Below, piece by piece: positions 32,934-42,547 of a stretch of DNA of 64,000 bases. The notes under the pieces are model-generated. The model was not told the origin of the DNA and did not search any database. It saw only the letters and a list, made by a program, of their open reading frames with translations. Source of the DNA: PFL25 sp046260155 (GTDB lineage Bacteria; Chloroflexota; Anaerolineae; Anaerolineales; UBA4823); assembly GCA_046260155.1 (NCBI GenBank), contig JBJYXV010000089.1:156096-220095 (forward strand), written 5' to 3'. Each line of letters starts with the position of its first letter. Positions within the stretch are counted from its first letter, which is position 1. The position numbers were made by a program, and so were the translations under genes.

Positions 32934-35900
32934 TTATTCGTTTCCATCCTTGCCATTAAAATGCATGGCCGCCATTTGCTGGTAGAGGTCCCAGCGGTTA
33001 TCAACATCTTCCTCTGCCAATTTCATGAGTGCTTCTGCGCGTTGTTCGTCACTTTGCAGCAGCATCCTGTAGCGTGTTTCGTTATAGGCGTAGTCTTTGA
33101 AAGAAATGGTCGGTTTCTTTGAATCGATCAGCAAAGGATTCTTTCCCTCATCAACCAGGTCAGGATTGTAGCGGAACAGCGGCCAGAAACCTGATTGGAC
33201 GGCCAATTTTTGCTGTTCCAGACCTTTGATCAGGTCATAACCATGTGCGATGCAGTGGCTGTAGGCGATGATCAGAGATGGACCATCGTAGGCATCAGCT
33301 TCCAGAAAAGCACGCAGGGTCTGCTGGTCGCTGGCACCCATAGCAACTTGTGCTACATAAATGTAGCCATAGGACATGGCAATCATACCCAAATCTTTCT
33401 TGGGGAGCCCTTTGCCTTTTGCAGCGAACTTGGCAACTGCTGCCCTGGGAGTGGCTTTCGATGCCTGTCCACCAGTATTTGAATAGACTTCAGTATCAAG
33501 AACCAGGATATTGACATTGCGGCCCATGGCAAGGACGTGATCCAGGCCACCATATCCGATATCGTAAGCCCAACCATCTCCACCCACGATCCAGACACTC
33601 TTTTTGACGAAAATATCTGCTAGGCTGAGTAAATCTTTCCCGCGGGGATCATCAGAACCCGATAAGCGTTCTTTGAGCAGTTTGATGCGTTCTCTTTGAG
33701 CTGCTATACCAGCTTCAGTGCTCTGGTCGCTTTCAAGTATTTCCGTAACGAACCTTTCACCCAGGACATCTGAGAACTTTGGCAGCAATTCGCGGGCATA
33801 TTCCTCCTGTTTATCCAATGTCAAGCGCATACCAAAACCAAATTCTGCATTGTCTTCAAAGAGTGAATTGGACCAAGCTGGACCTCGTCCATCTTTATTG
33901 ATTGACCAGGGAGTGGTCGGCAGGTTGCCACCATAAATGGAAGAGCAGCCGGTTGCATTGGCAACGATAGCACGATCCCCAAATAATTGGGTAAGCAGCT
34001 TCAAATAAGGTGTTTCACCACATCCTGCGCAGGCACCTGAAAATTCAAATAAAGGCTGCAGAAGCTGCGAGTTTTTCACAGTGCCAATGCTGATCGCGGT
34101 GCGATCGACTTCTGGAAGTGAGAGGAAGAAATCCCAGTTAATGGCTTCACGTTCACGTACAGGTGGTTGGTCAACCATGTTGATTGCCTTGCGTCCAACC
34201 TGGGTCTTATCCTTTGCCGGGCAAGCTTCGACGCAGAGTCCACAACCCGTGCAGTCTTCTGGAGCCACAGATAAATTGTATTTCATCTCCGGAAATTCTC
34301 TCCAGCGGGCATCTGTTGACAGAAAAGTGCCCGGTGCATCCTTGAGTAACGCGGGTTCGAATATTTTTTCCCTGATCACAGCATGTGGGCAAACAAATAC
34401 ACACTTCCCGCACTGGATACAAATATCCGGATCCCATTCGGGAATTTCCAAAGCGATATTACGCTTCTCCCACTTGGTTGTTCCTGTGGGGTATGAGCCA
34501 TCATTAGGAAAGGCACTGACAGGAAGTTGGTCGCCGCGTCCAGCGATGATCTCACCAAGGACTTCACGAACAAATTCTGGAGCAGCATCTGATACTGGTT
34601 TGCGGAGGGTGAGTTCGCTGGTGACCTTGCTTGGTACATCGACTTCAAACAGGTTTGCCAGCGTTTTGTCGACCGCTTCAAAGTTGCGCTTCACTACTGC
34701 TTCCCCGCGTTTCCCGTAGGTCTTCTTGATCGCATCCTTTATGGCTTTAATCGCCTCGTCGCGAGGCAGAACACCACTGATGGCGAAAAAGCAAGTCTGC
34801 ATGATGGTGTTAATGCGGCGACCCATACCGGTTTCCTCGGCAACCTTGTAACCGTCGATCACGAAGAAGCGGAGTTCCTTCTCAATAATATCTTCCTGGA
34901 CCTGCCGGGGCAGCAAATCCCATACTTCGTCTGGACCAACAAAGCTGTTCAAGAGAAAGACCGCTTTTGGCTCTGCATATTTGAGCATATCGCGCCGTTC
35001 AAGAAAGGTGAACTGGTGGCAGGCAACGAAATTTGCATTTTCGATCAGGTAAGGAGCTCGAATCGGTTGGGGTCCGAAGCGCAGGTGGGAAACAGTTACC
35101 GCTCCGGATTTCTTCGAATCGTAATTGAAAAATCCCTGGGCAAAGTTATCAGTTTCTTCACCGATGATCTTGATCGAATTTTTATTTGCCCCAACTGTGC
35201 CATCTGAGCCCAGGCCGAAGAATACGGCGCGCACAGTTTGTGGATCTTCGATCGAAAACTTGGGATCATAGCTGATGCTGTTATTTGTAAGATCGTCATA
35301 AATACCAACGGAGAAGCTGTTCTTGGGTTTCTCCTTGGTCATCTCATCAAAAACACCTTTTGCCATTGCCGGAGTGAATTCCTTTGATGAAAGACCGTAG
35401 CGACCTCCAATGATGCGTGGTTTGTCAGCAAATGGGGCGGTACTATCCTCAATTCCTGATGCAATCGCCACACTGACGTCGAGGTAAAGTGGTTCTCCAG
35501 TCGCACCTGGTTCTTTTGTGCGGTCGAGAACAGCAATTGTCTTAACGGTTGAGGGTAAAGCATTCAGGAAATCCCCAACCGGGAAGGGACGGTATAAACG
35601 GACCACAACAACGCCAATTTTTTCTCCCGATTTATTCAGGTATTTTGCTGTTTCGGATGCCGTCACGGCACCGCACCCCATCATGACAATCACCCGCTCA
35701 GCGTCTGGAGCGCCAAAATAGTCAATATTATTGTATTGGCGTCCGGTGAGCTTTCCAAATTTATCCATGACTTTCTGGACAATCGCCGGGCAAGCCTCAT
35801 AATAGGGATTGACTGTTTCCCTCGCCTGGAAAAATACATCCGGATTTTGAGCAGTACCACGCAAGACAGGACGGTCAGGCGATAAACCGCGTTTTCTATG

Positions 35901-36506
35901 AGCTTGTACGAGCTCATCATCAATCATGAATCTCAAATCGTCGTCAGTGAGCTGCTCGATTTTATTTACTTCATGGGAGACACGAAAACCCTCAAAGAAA
36001 TGCAGGAAAGGTACACGCGATTCAAGGGTTGCAGCTTGGGCGATTAATGCAAAATCGTGGGCTTCTTGTACCGAACCAGAAGAAATTAGAGCGAACCCGG
36101 TTGAGCGGGTTGCAGTCACATCGGAGTGATCACCGAAGATCGAAAGCGCCTGGGCGGCAATTGAGCGAGCAGATACATGAAAAACGGTTGAAGTCAATTC
36201 CCCAGCAATCTTGTACATGTTGGGGATCATCAGTAATAAACCCTGGGAGGCAGTGAATGTAGTAGTCAGTGCGCCTGCCTGCAAGGCACCATGTACAGCT
36301 CCGGCAGCTCCTCCTTCGGATTGCATTTCGACCACCAGTGGGACCGTCCCCCAAATATTCGTCCTACCCACCGCCGACCAGGCGTCTGCAAATTCTCCCA
36401 TTCCCGATGATGGTGTGATGGGGTAAATTGCAACCACCTCATTAATTTTATGGGCAACGAGGGCTACAGCCTCTAAGGCATCAATAGTTATAATCGGTCT
36501 TTTCAT
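32934..36506 (-). CDS. nifJ: Pyruvate:ferredoxin (flavodoxin) oxidoreductase
   Basis: A 1190-residue single-chain oxidoreductase that converts pyruvate and CoA to acetyl-CoA, CO2 and reduced ferredoxin. It contains the pyrimidine-binding N-terminal domain (YPITPSSGMGEFAD), the gamma and transketolase-like domains, two 4Fe-4S clusters (CIQCGKCVFVCP and CTGCGLCVEACP), a proximal-cluster Cys pair (CAGCGETPY) and the TPP-binding region GDGWAYDIGYGGLDHVLA. The ATG at 36506 is chosen because a GGAGAG Shine-Dalgarno lies just before it and the protein then starts MKRPIITIDALEAVA. This gene strongly suggests an anaerobic or microaerobic fermentative organism. The DHOD-like gene follows after 122 bases. 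Confidence 0.96.
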   Translation of the reverse strand: MKRPIITIDALEAVALVAHKINEVVAIYPITPSSGMGEFADAWSAVGRTNIWGTVPLVVEMQSEGGAAGAVHGALQAGALTTTFTASQGLLLMIPNMYKIAGELTSTVFHVSARSIAAQALSIFGDHSDVTATRSTGFALISSGSVQEAHDFALIAQAATLESRVPFLHFFEGFRVSHEVNKIEQLTDDDLRFMIDDELVQAHRKRGLSPDRPVLRGTAQNPDVFFQARETVNPYYEACPAIVQKVMDKFGKLTGRQYNNIDYFGAPDAERVIVMMGCGAVTASETAKYLNKSGEKIGVVVVRLYRPFPVGDFLNALPSTVKTIAVLDRTKEPGATGEPLYLDVSVAIASGIEDSTAPFADKPRIIGGRYGLSSKEFTPAMAKGVFDEMTKEKPKNSFSVGIYDDLTNNSISYDPKFSIEDPQTVRAVFFGLGSDGTVGANKNSIKIIGEETDNFAQGFFNYDSKKSGAVTVSHLRFGPQPIRAPYLIENANFVACHQFTFLERRDMLKYAEPKAVFLLNSFVGPDEVWDLLPRQVQEDIIEKELRFFVIDGYKVAEETGMGRRINTIMQTCFFAISGVLPRDEAIKAIKDAIKKTYGKRGEAVVKRNFEAVDKTLANLFEVDVPSKVTSELTLRKPVSDAAPEFVREVLGEIIAGRGDQLPVSAFPNDGSYPTGTTKWEKRNIALEIPEWDPDICIQCGKCVFVCPHAVIREKIFEPALLKDAPGTFLSTDARWREFPEMKYNLSVAPEDCTGCGLCVEACPAKDKTQVGRKAINMVDQPPVREREAINWDFFLSLPEVDRTAISIGTVKNSQLLQPLFEFSGACAGCGETPYLKLLTQLFGDRAIVANATGCSSIYGGNLPTTPWSINKDGRGPAWSNSLFEDNAEFGFGMRLTLDKQEEYARELLPKFSDVLGERFVTEILESDQSTEAGIAAQRERIKLLKERLSGSDDPRGKDLLSLADIFVKKSVWIVGGDGWAYDIGYGGLDHVLAMGRNVNILVLDTEVYSNTGGQASKATPRAAVAKFAAKGKGLPKKDLGMIAMSYGYIYVAQVAMGASDQQTLRAFLEADAYDGPSLIIAYSHCIAHGYDLIKGLEQQKLAVQSGFWPLFRYNPDLVDEGKNPLLIDSKKPTISFKDYAYNETRYRMLLQSDEQRAEALMKLAEEDVDNRWDLYQQMAAMHFNGKDGNE

Positions 36507-36805
36507 TTTTCTCTCCACAGCTCGATAATTTTCGCCAGAATCAAGTGGCGTTATAGTTCACAGAAGGAACCAATAGGCTCCCCAATCTCATAGTTTAGTA
36601 TTTTCCATGCCTTTGAAGTAGTAATATTTGACATCAAAAACAGATGTGACCTGTCATATAAATAGGAGAATTTACTCCGATATCTATTTGCGGTTCTCAT
36701 AACAGATATGCAAGCTTACTTGACCGGCCTCAGTGACAGATTTAGAATCAAACGGGACGATTTCAGGTTAATGTCATCCAGGGGAATTGTGCTATACTTG
36801 CTGCA
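36507..36805. promoter_or_regulatory. Divergent intergenic region of nifJ and the MutL cluster
   Basis: About 300 bases without a gene. Two signals are visible. At 36644-36659, ATGTGAC-CT-GTCATAT is a 16-base near-palindrome (6 of 7 arm positions match) that could be an operator, for example of a CRP/FNR-like regulator. At 36793-36798 a TATACT box sits 7 bases before the ATG at 36806 with no Shine-Dalgarno, suggesting a leaderless start for the cluster. On the nifJ side a TATAAC box is present without a good -35. Confidence 0.35.
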
Positions 36806-37054
36806 ATGGATAAAAACCACCATATCTGGCGGATTTGGGGAACAACCCTGCACAGGTGGGGGTTAGAAGATCTGATCGCGTCTTTTATAGAAGCCGCGGG
36901 TCCGTTGACTTTAATCGGTGCCCAATTGATTTATATGGGCCAACCTATCTTAGCTGGGATAGTACCAGATGGGCATCTGGCTTTATTAGCTGAAGTGCTC
37001 GAAAATGATGAACAACGTACAGCGTTTGTGAATTTCCTTCGCGAGGAGGATTAG
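36806..37054 (+). CDS. Small unrecognised protein, first gene of the MutL cluster
   Basis: An 82-residue protein: a basic, aromatic N-terminus (MDKNHHIWRIWGTTLHRWG), an amphipathic helical middle and an acidic C-terminus (LENDEQRTAFVNFLREED). A short hydrophobic segment (GPLTLIGAQLIYMGQPILAG, about residues 32-51) could be one weak membrane helix. No family recognised. The ATG has only a TATACT box 7 bases upstream and no Shine-Dalgarno, so the transcript may be leaderless. The next gene starts 2 bases after the stop. It is the first gene of an eight-gene plus-strand run to 44225. Confidence 0.6.
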   Translation: MDKNHHIWRIWGTTLHRWGLEDLIASFIEAAGPLTLIGAQLIYMGQPILAGIVPDGHLALLAEVLENDEQRTAFVNFLREED

Positions 37055-37056
37055 GT

Positions 37057-37800
37057 ATGAGCGCCCTATACATTGTTGCTTTTATCACTGTTTTGGTCTT
37101 CTTCGGATTGATGCTTGGAGTGGCATTTATATTACGTAGGCGGGAAGCACCAAGATTGAGAGAAATCCCAGCCTTTAAACGTTTACACCGGGCGATTGGC
37201 TTAGCTGTTGAAGATGGCAGCCGCCTGCATATCTCCTTGGGCAGGGGGCAAATGTTGAGCAGGCAAAGTGCGATTGGATATGTTGGGTTGAGCATACTCG
37301 ATCGTATCGGGCGCTCGACCTCAATCAGTGATCGACCCCCAGTAGCCACCTCAGGTGAGGGCAGCCTCGGAATTCTTTCGCAAGACAGTCAGCGGGCAGC
37401 AGCAAAATACCTGGGAGTTGAATCAGATCCAATGTGGGGCAGGGTTACCGGTCTGACGCCGCTTTCGTATGCAGCCGGGACGCTCTCTTTTATCGAGGAA
37501 GAAGAGATTGGAGCAAACCTGTTAATCGGGAGTTTTGGCAATGAGGTCGCGTTAATTACCGATGCAGCAGAGCGAAAAGAGGGCATTACTTTGGGGGGAA
37601 CGGATAATTTAACGGGTCAGGCTGTTATGTTTGCTGCAGCTCAGGAACCTTTGATTGGTGAGGAAACATATGCGGGGGGAGCTTACCTTGGAGCTGGTCG
37701 CATGCATACCGCAAGCCTATATGCCCAAGATATCCTCCGTTGGGTGTTGATTGGATTGATCTTAATTGGTGCTTTATTGAAGCTATTTGGTGTATTGTGA
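37057..37800 (+). CDS. Membrane protein with large soluble domain (DUF6754-like?)
   Basis: A 247-residue protein with an N-terminal transmembrane helix (LYIVAFITVLVFFGLMLGVAFIL), a cytosolic or extracellular middle domain (VEDGSRLHISLGRGQMLSRQ, then GYVGLSILDRIGRSTSISDR) and a C-terminal transmembrane helix (VLIGLILIGALLKLFGVL). From memory it resembles DUF6754, but I could not check. The ATG follows GAGGAGGATTAGGT. The TGA overlaps the next GTG as GTGA. Function is unknown. It is part of the MutL cluster. Confidence 0.7.
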   Translation: MSALYIVAFITVLVFFGLMLGVAFILRRREAPRLREIPAFKRLHRAIGLAVEDGSRLHISLGRGQMLSRQSAIGYVGLSILDRIGRSTSISDRPPVATSGEGSLGILSQDSQRAAAKYLGVESDPMWGRVTGLTPLSYAAGTLSFIEEEEIGANLLIGSFGNEVALITDAAERKEGITLGGTDNLTGQAVMFAAAQEPLIGEETYAGGAYLGAGRMHTASLYAQDILRWVLIGLILIGALLKLFGVL

Positions 37801-38414
37801 AAAACCCTATTTATGCAGCAGTAGCTATCGGCGTTGGCCTGGTCGTCCTGGTGGGTTATTTCCTGCAAATTGATCTTCTTGTAAATCTGCGCATCATTTT
37901 ACTCAATTGGGCCACAATTCTCATCGCGGTAGCTCTTCTGGTGGGTGTGGTGAATTTATTTACCGTTCATTGGCGAAAATTGAGCACTGATCAACCTGAC
38001 AAGATCAACAGTATTGCTTTATTGGTGGGGTTGACGATCACCTTAGCGGTCTCAGGCTGGTTCGGTCCGACCACTCCAATTTCATTGTGGATATTCAATT
38101 ACATCCAGATCCCCGTTGAAGCCAGCCTGATGGCCCTTCTCTCGGTGGTGCTGATATATGCTGGTGTAAGGTTACTCCGGCGGAAGCCTAATTTGCTTAC
38201 GATCACATTTATCGCAACTGCAGTAGTGATCTTGTTAATGTCCGGACATTTATTTGGGATTGATATTCCTGGATTGGCCGCATTGCGGATTTGGATTGGA
38301 AAAGTTCCTGCAGTGGCGGGTGCCCGTGGCATCTTGTTAGGTGTCTCCCTGGGAATCATCGCAGCAGGTTTGCGGATATTAATGGGTGCTGATCGACCAT
38401 ATGGGGAAAATTAG
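37797..38414 (+). CDS. Polytopic membrane protein of the MutL cluster
   Basis: A 205-residue protein of about six transmembrane helices (for example VAIGVGLVVLVGYFLQIDLL, then ILLNWATILIAVALLVGVVN and LLTITFIATAVVILLMSG). The GTG at 37797 is chosen because it overlaps the upstream stop as GTGA, while the ORF start at 37740 would read through the previous gene. No conserved motif recognised. It ends by sharing the last base of its TAG with the next GTG. Probably a membrane subunit of an unknown complex. Confidence 0.65.
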   Translation: MKNPIYAAVAIGVGLVVLVGYFLQIDLLVNLRIILLNWATILIAVALLVGVVNLFTVHWRKLSTDQPDKINSIALLVGLTITLAVSGWFGPTTPISLWIFNYIQIPVEASLMALLSVVLIYAGVRLLRRKPNLLTITFIATAVVILLMSGHLFGIDIPGLAALRIWIGKVPAVAGARGILLGVSLGIIAAGLRILMGADRPYGEN

Positions 38415-40003
38415 TGGACGAAATAATCTGCCCTTTGTGCGGGAAATCAAACCCGATTGATAATAAATATTGCGATTACTGCCTGGCATACCTGAAGCCT
38501 CGGGAAACTAGCGAACCGGTTCCTGACAGCGACACCAACAGGGGAGGCTTGGGTGGGCACAGCACAGGCGAACAAGCGCCTTCCTGGTTGAAGGAAATTT
38601 GGGGTTCAAATTCATCTGATGAAGAAACCCCTGCTGAGCGGGATTTGGGATTAGAGTTGCCTCCTGCCGATACTTCAGATTGGATGCCGGGCAGCTCGGC
38701 GAAAGAATCTGAAACCCAGCAAGCCGGCTCCACGGTTTCTCCATTCTTGGGTGGCAAGGAAAGCGATGACTCCGATGAAATCCCCGCATGGTTAAATGAC
38801 GCTCTGATAGAAGAAGGCGTCCCTGAAGGCCAGGAAGCGGAAGATCTTGAGAGCCAGCCGCAATATGGAGAACAGGATAAAGCCTCGCAGACAGAAAAAA
38901 ATGCTGTTAGACAGGGTCCCGGCAGCCTTGAAAGTGCTGGCCCTTTGGCAGGATTAACCGGAGTCTTATCAGCAGAACCAGGCATAGCGCGAATCCGAAA
39001 ACCAAAAGCCTATTCTACAAAGATCAGGATATCCGATAGCCAGCTGGAACACGTTAAGTTGCTGCAGAGTATATTGGAAGAAGAAGGACAACCAAAACCA
39101 CTTCCTGAGAAAAGCCCAATTTCGCAGCAGCACGTTCTACGCTGGAGCATTGCACTCGTGCTGTTGATTTCCGTATTCTGGTCGCTCATCTTCTCGAAAG
39201 GGCAAATACCCTTACCAATTTATGACGAAGGGAGTGCGGAAGTTAACCGTTTGATTAACCAGCTTCCGGAGAATAGTCGTGTATTGGTTGGCTTTGATTT
39301 CGAACCTGGATTGGCCTCCGAATTGGATGCTGCTGCCTATTCGGTCTTCGATCATTTGGTTTCTCAAGGAACCTTGTTTACCACGATTTCGACAACTCCT
39401 ACCGGTCCAATTTTGGCCGAGCGTTTTTTCCAATACATTCTTCCGAATGAAAAGTTAATCGATGGTCAGGATTATGTCAATCTTGGATACCTGCCTGGCG
39501 GAGCAGCTGGATTATTGAATTTTATTGAAAATCCACCTGGCATGATGCCTTATTCAATCGAGGGTTCATCAGTGTGGGCTACTGAAACTAGCGAGGCTTT
39601 ACCCCCGGTTAATGGGATTAATGAGATCACGGATTTTGAGATGATCATCTTGCTGGTTGATGATCCGGATATTGCCCGTATTTGGGTTGAACAGCTGTCC
39701 CCATATATAACCGATTCACAGACATTGACCAGTCTGGTCCTGGTCACAAGTGCTCAGCTGGAACCAATTGTAAGGCCATATTTTGAAAGTATTCCTCAAT
39801 CAGTAAATGGTCTGGTAGTAGGTCTGAGGGGAGGTTCAGCCTATGCAAGGCTAGTTGGTGGCGAACAGCTTCCCGGACAATTTTGGGATGCTTTTGGTGT
39901 GGGCACCTTTGTTGCTGCTTTGTTAATCTTGGTTGGTGGTTTAGCTTATTACGTGGTTCCCGAATTATCCCGCACCGTGCGGGGTCAAGAGAAGGTGGAG
40001 TGA
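38414..40003 (+). CDS. Zinc-ribbon membrane protein with extracellular domain
   Basis: A 529-residue protein. It begins with a zinc ribbon (C6, C9, C20, C23 in IICPLCG and NKYCDYCLAY), followed by a long acidic, low-complexity cytosolic stretch (about residues 35-240). A transmembrane helix (RWSIALVLLISVFWSLIF, about 243-262), an alpha/beta extracytoplasmic domain (about 263-495) and a C-terminal helix (FVAALLILVGGLAYYVVP, about 497-518) follow. The GTG start shares a base with the upstream TAG. The ribbon on the inside and a sizeable domain outside suggest a bridging or signalling role. The family is not recognised. Confidence 0.65.
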   Translation: MDEIICPLCGKSNPIDNKYCDYCLAYLKPRETSEPVPDSDTNRGGLGGHSTGEQAPSWLKEIWGSNSSDEETPAERDLGLELPPADTSDWMPGSSAKESETQQAGSTVSPFLGGKESDDSDEIPAWLNDALIEEGVPEGQEAEDLESQPQYGEQDKASQTEKNAVRQGPGSLESAGPLAGLTGVLSAEPGIARIRKPKAYSTKIRISDSQLEHVKLLQSILEEEGQPKPLPEKSPISQQHVLRWSIALVLLISVFWSLIFSKGQIPLPIYDEGSAEVNRLINQLPENSRVLVGFDFEPGLASELDAAAYSVFDHLVSQGTLFTTISTTPTGPILAERFFQYILPNEKLIDGQDYVNLGYLPGGAAGLLNFIENPPGMMPYSIEGSSVWATETSEALPPVNGINEITDFEMIILLVDDPDIARIWVEQLSPYITDSQTLTSLVLVTSAQLEPIVRPYFESIPQSVNGLVVGLRGGSAYARLVGGEQLPGQFWDAFGVGTFVAALLILVGGLAYYVVPELSRTVRGQEKVE

Positions 40004-40695
40004 TGGGCTGGGCCGATTGGATCGGAACCCTGCTGGGATTTGTTCTTACCCTGCTTGTATTTAGCTATCTGGTCGCTGATAACCAGCTATTTCGAATCAC
40101 GCTGCACCTCTTCATCGGTGTTTCAGCAGGATTTGCTGCTTCGGTGGTGATACACAATGTGATCCTGGCGCGCATGTTAGAACCAATTTATGCGGGTGAG
40201 CGGAGCGAACAAATTCTGGCATTAGTCCCCATTATCCTCGCTGGATTAATGTTTACAAAAATATCTCCACGTTATGCTTTCATCGGAAATTTACCTATGG
40301 CGTATATCGTGGGAGTCAGTGCGGCTGCCGCGATTGGTGGTGCTGTTTTGGGGACATTAATTCCCCAGACGCTTGCTTCCATGAACATGTTTGATGTGCA
40401 GGCAAGTCAGGCATTTGATGCAGACCTGGGACTCAGGCTGATCAACGGGATCATCATTCTGGTAGGCACCTTATCCACTCTTGCATATTTTCAATTCAGC
40501 AGTGTCTCAAAATCATCAGAGAAGAGCCAATTGCAAACCTGGATTGATGGATTAGGTCAAATTGGCCAGGTATTTGTGGCGATCACTTTTGGTTTCCTCT
40601 TCGCAGGCGTGTTCAGTGCTGCTTTGACCGCATTAATTGGACGGGCTGTATTTGCTGTAGATTTCATCCGGTCGTTGGCCGGTCTATTTTTCTGA
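40003..40695 (+). CDS. Polytopic membrane protein of the MutL cluster
   Basis: A 230-residue hydrophobic protein with about six transmembrane helices (for example WIGTLLGFVLTLLVFSYLV, LFIGVSAGFAASVVIHNVIL and the region GVSAAAAIGGAVLGTLIPQTL). The ATG at 40003 overlaps the upstream TGA by one base, while the longer frame from 39883 would start inside the previous gene. No family recognised. It precedes the MutL homologue by six bases. Probably a partner subunit in the membrane. Confidence 0.65.
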   Translation: MGWADWIGTLLGFVLTLLVFSYLVADNQLFRITLHLFIGVSAGFAASVVIHNVILARMLEPIYAGERSEQILALVPIILAGLMFTKISPRYAFIGNLPMAYIVGVSAAAAIGGAVLGTLIPQTLASMNMFDVQASQAFDADLGLRLINGIIILVGTLSTLAYFQFSSVSKSSEKSQLQTWIDGLGQIGQVFVAITFGFLFAGVFSAALTALIGRAVFAVDFIRSLAGLFF

Positions 40696-40701
40696 GAATT
40701 G

Positions 40702-42465
40702 ATGGATAAACTGGACTCTTCTAACTATACTGGTTCATCCTTGCTGGCAGTCGATGTCGGGGAGATTAACACCCGTGCCGCGCTGTTCGATGTTGTCGAA
40801 GGACGCTACCGGTTTTTGGCTGTCGGTACAGCTAGAACCACGGCAACTGCTCCGTTCAACCACATTGGTGAAGGAATTTCGAGGGCGATCAACGATTTAG
40901 AGCAGATCACCGATCGAGATCTAATTGGTGATGATGACAGGTTAATCATCCCGAGCAAATTGGATGGGACCGGTATTGATATGTTTACGGCCACAATATC
41001 AGCTGGACCTCCGCTGCGTGTCATAGCTGTTGGGTTGCTTGAGGATATTTCGCTGGCAAGTGCCCAACGTTTGACCTCAACGATTTACGCAGAGGTTGTT
41101 GAGACGCTTGGATTGAACGACCGGAAAACACCAGAAGAACGATTGGATACTATCTTGAAGCTGCGGCCAGATTTAATCGTCATTGCTGGTGGGACGGATA
41201 GTGGAGCCTCGAATTCTGTAAATAGGCTGCTTGAATCAGTTGGATTGGCGTGTTCTTTGATGTCTGCAGACCTCCGTCCGGAGGTACTATTTGCCGGTAA
41301 TCAGGCATTGAACTCAACAGTAGAAAATCGGCTGAGTAACTTGACGAAACATTATTTTGCACCGAATGTGCGCCCCAGCCTGGAGGTGGAGCAAATCTCT
41401 CCAGCACAGCACCATATGGTCGATATTTTCCGCTCTATCCGTGCATCTCAAATACCAGGAGTTAGCGACCTTGATGAATGGACTGGCATGCGCTTAATGC
41501 CAACTTCAAGTGCTTTTGGCAGGATGATCCAATTCTTGAGCAAGGTCTATGATCCCAGTAAAGGAGTACTAGGAATCGATGTCGGGGCTTCAGCGACGAC
41601 CATTGCTGCCGCTTTTGACGGGGAATTGAACCTGGGGGTTTACCCGCAATATGGCTTAGGAAGAGGCATCACCGGTCTGGTGGAAGATCCCTCAATGAAC
41701 GAATTTCTGCGCTGGATTCCGATGGAAGTCGACCCGGATTACATCAGGGATTATATATATAACAAAGAGATCTACCCTGCCAGTCTTCCAGTTTCACCCG
41801 AAGATCTTGCGATCGAGCAGTCGCTTGCTCGTCAGGCAATTCGAAAAGCGATTTCAACTGCCGAGAGCGGTTTTTCGAAGAAGATCTATCGTTCGGCAAG
41901 AGGTATGCTGCCGTGGTTCGAACCGATCGTCGCAACCGGGAGTGTGCTCACCAGGGCACCTTCGGTAGGGCACAGTTTGCTCACTTTGCTGGATGCTACC
42001 CAACCAACGAGCATCACGACGTTCGTACTCGACCAGCATAACCTGGCGGCACCCATCGGTGCTGCTGCAGCAATCAACCCCTATTTATCAGTCCAGGTGC
42101 TAGAATCAAGTGCATTTCTTAACCTGGCTACAGTAATAACCCCGATGGCCAGTGTTCGTGCTGGAACCCCAATCTTGAGATTGAAGGTGGTCTATGAATC
42201 CGGGGATGAAACCAGTCTGGAGATCAAACAGGGGACGCTCGAAGCCTTACCGATACCGATGGGAGAAGCAGCAAAGATCAGGCTTCAACCGCTTCATCGT
42301 TCGGATGTTGGTATGGGGGGTTCTGGTCGTGGTGGTAGTGTGCGCGTGGTTGGAGGAATATTAGGTGTGATCATCGATGCTCGTGGTCGCCCTACTCCTC
42401 TGCCTAAAGATCTGGGTCGCAGGAGAGATTTATATAAAAAATGGCTATGGACTTTAGGTGGCTAG
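40702..42465 (+). CDS. MutL/GlmL-family ASKHA protein (glutamate mutase L homologue)
   Basis: A 587-residue protein of the MutL/GlmL family, actin-like ATPases of the ASKHA fold. The N-terminal phosphate-1 pattern is LLAVDVGEINTRAALFD (about residues 14-30). A second Asp-Gly loop GIDVGASATTIAAAFDG occurs about residue 293, and VIAGGTDSGASN is also typical. Family members in Clostridium sit in the glutamate mutase operon, but no GlmS/GlmE is here. The C-terminal ~140 residues (YESGDETSLEIKQGT, then GGSVRVVGGILGVIIDARGR) exceed the classical ~460-residue length. The name MutL has nothing to do with mismatch repair. The ATG at 40702 follows GAGAATTG. Confidence 0.8.
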   Translation: MDKLDSSNYTGSSLLAVDVGEINTRAALFDVVEGRYRFLAVGTARTTATAPFNHIGEGISRAINDLEQITDRDLIGDDDRLIIPSKLDGTGIDMFTATISAGPPLRVIAVGLLEDISLASAQRLTSTIYAEVVETLGLNDRKTPEERLDTILKLRPDLIVIAGGTDSGASNSVNRLLESVGLACSLMSADLRPEVLFAGNQALNSTVENRLSNLTKHYFAPNVRPSLEVEQISPAQHHMVDIFRSIRASQIPGVSDLDEWTGMRLMPTSSAFGRMIQFLSKVYDPSKGVLGIDVGASATTIAAAFDGELNLGVYPQYGLGRGITGLVEDPSMNEFLRWIPMEVDPDYIRDYIYNKEIYPASLPVSPEDLAIEQSLARQAIRKAISTAESGFSKKIYRSARGMLPWFEPIVATGSVLTRAPSVGHSLLTLLDATQPTSITTFVLDQHNLAAPIGAAAAINPYLSVQVLESSAFLNLATVITPMASVRAGTPILRLKVVYESGDETSLEIKQGTLEALPIPMGEAAKIRLQPLHRSDVGMGGSGRGGSVRVVGGILGVIIDARGRPTPLPKDLGRRRDLYKKWLWTLGG

Positions 42466-42547
42466 TGAGTATTCGTGGAACTGATCTTGCAACCTGAAGT
42501 TCATATCATAGATTTATTTTTAAGTTGGAGGTTGCTGCCAGACTGAA

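Noticed and set aside
34081..34719. 212-residue plus-strand ORF inside nifJ
   Set aside because: Antisense to the catalytic part of nifJ, no motif, and biased composition as expected from a shadow.
36644..36659. A firm CRP/FNR site
   Set aside because: The near-palindrome ATGTGAC-CT-GTCATAT resembles such sites but the half-site spacing differs from the standard TGTGA-N6-TCACA form, so it is listed only as part of the intergenic note.
40702..42465. DNA mismatch repair protein MutL
   Set aside because: The name is shared by accident. The sequence shows ASKHA-type Asp-Gly loops and no GHKL ATPase motifs, so it belongs to the glutamate mutase L family.
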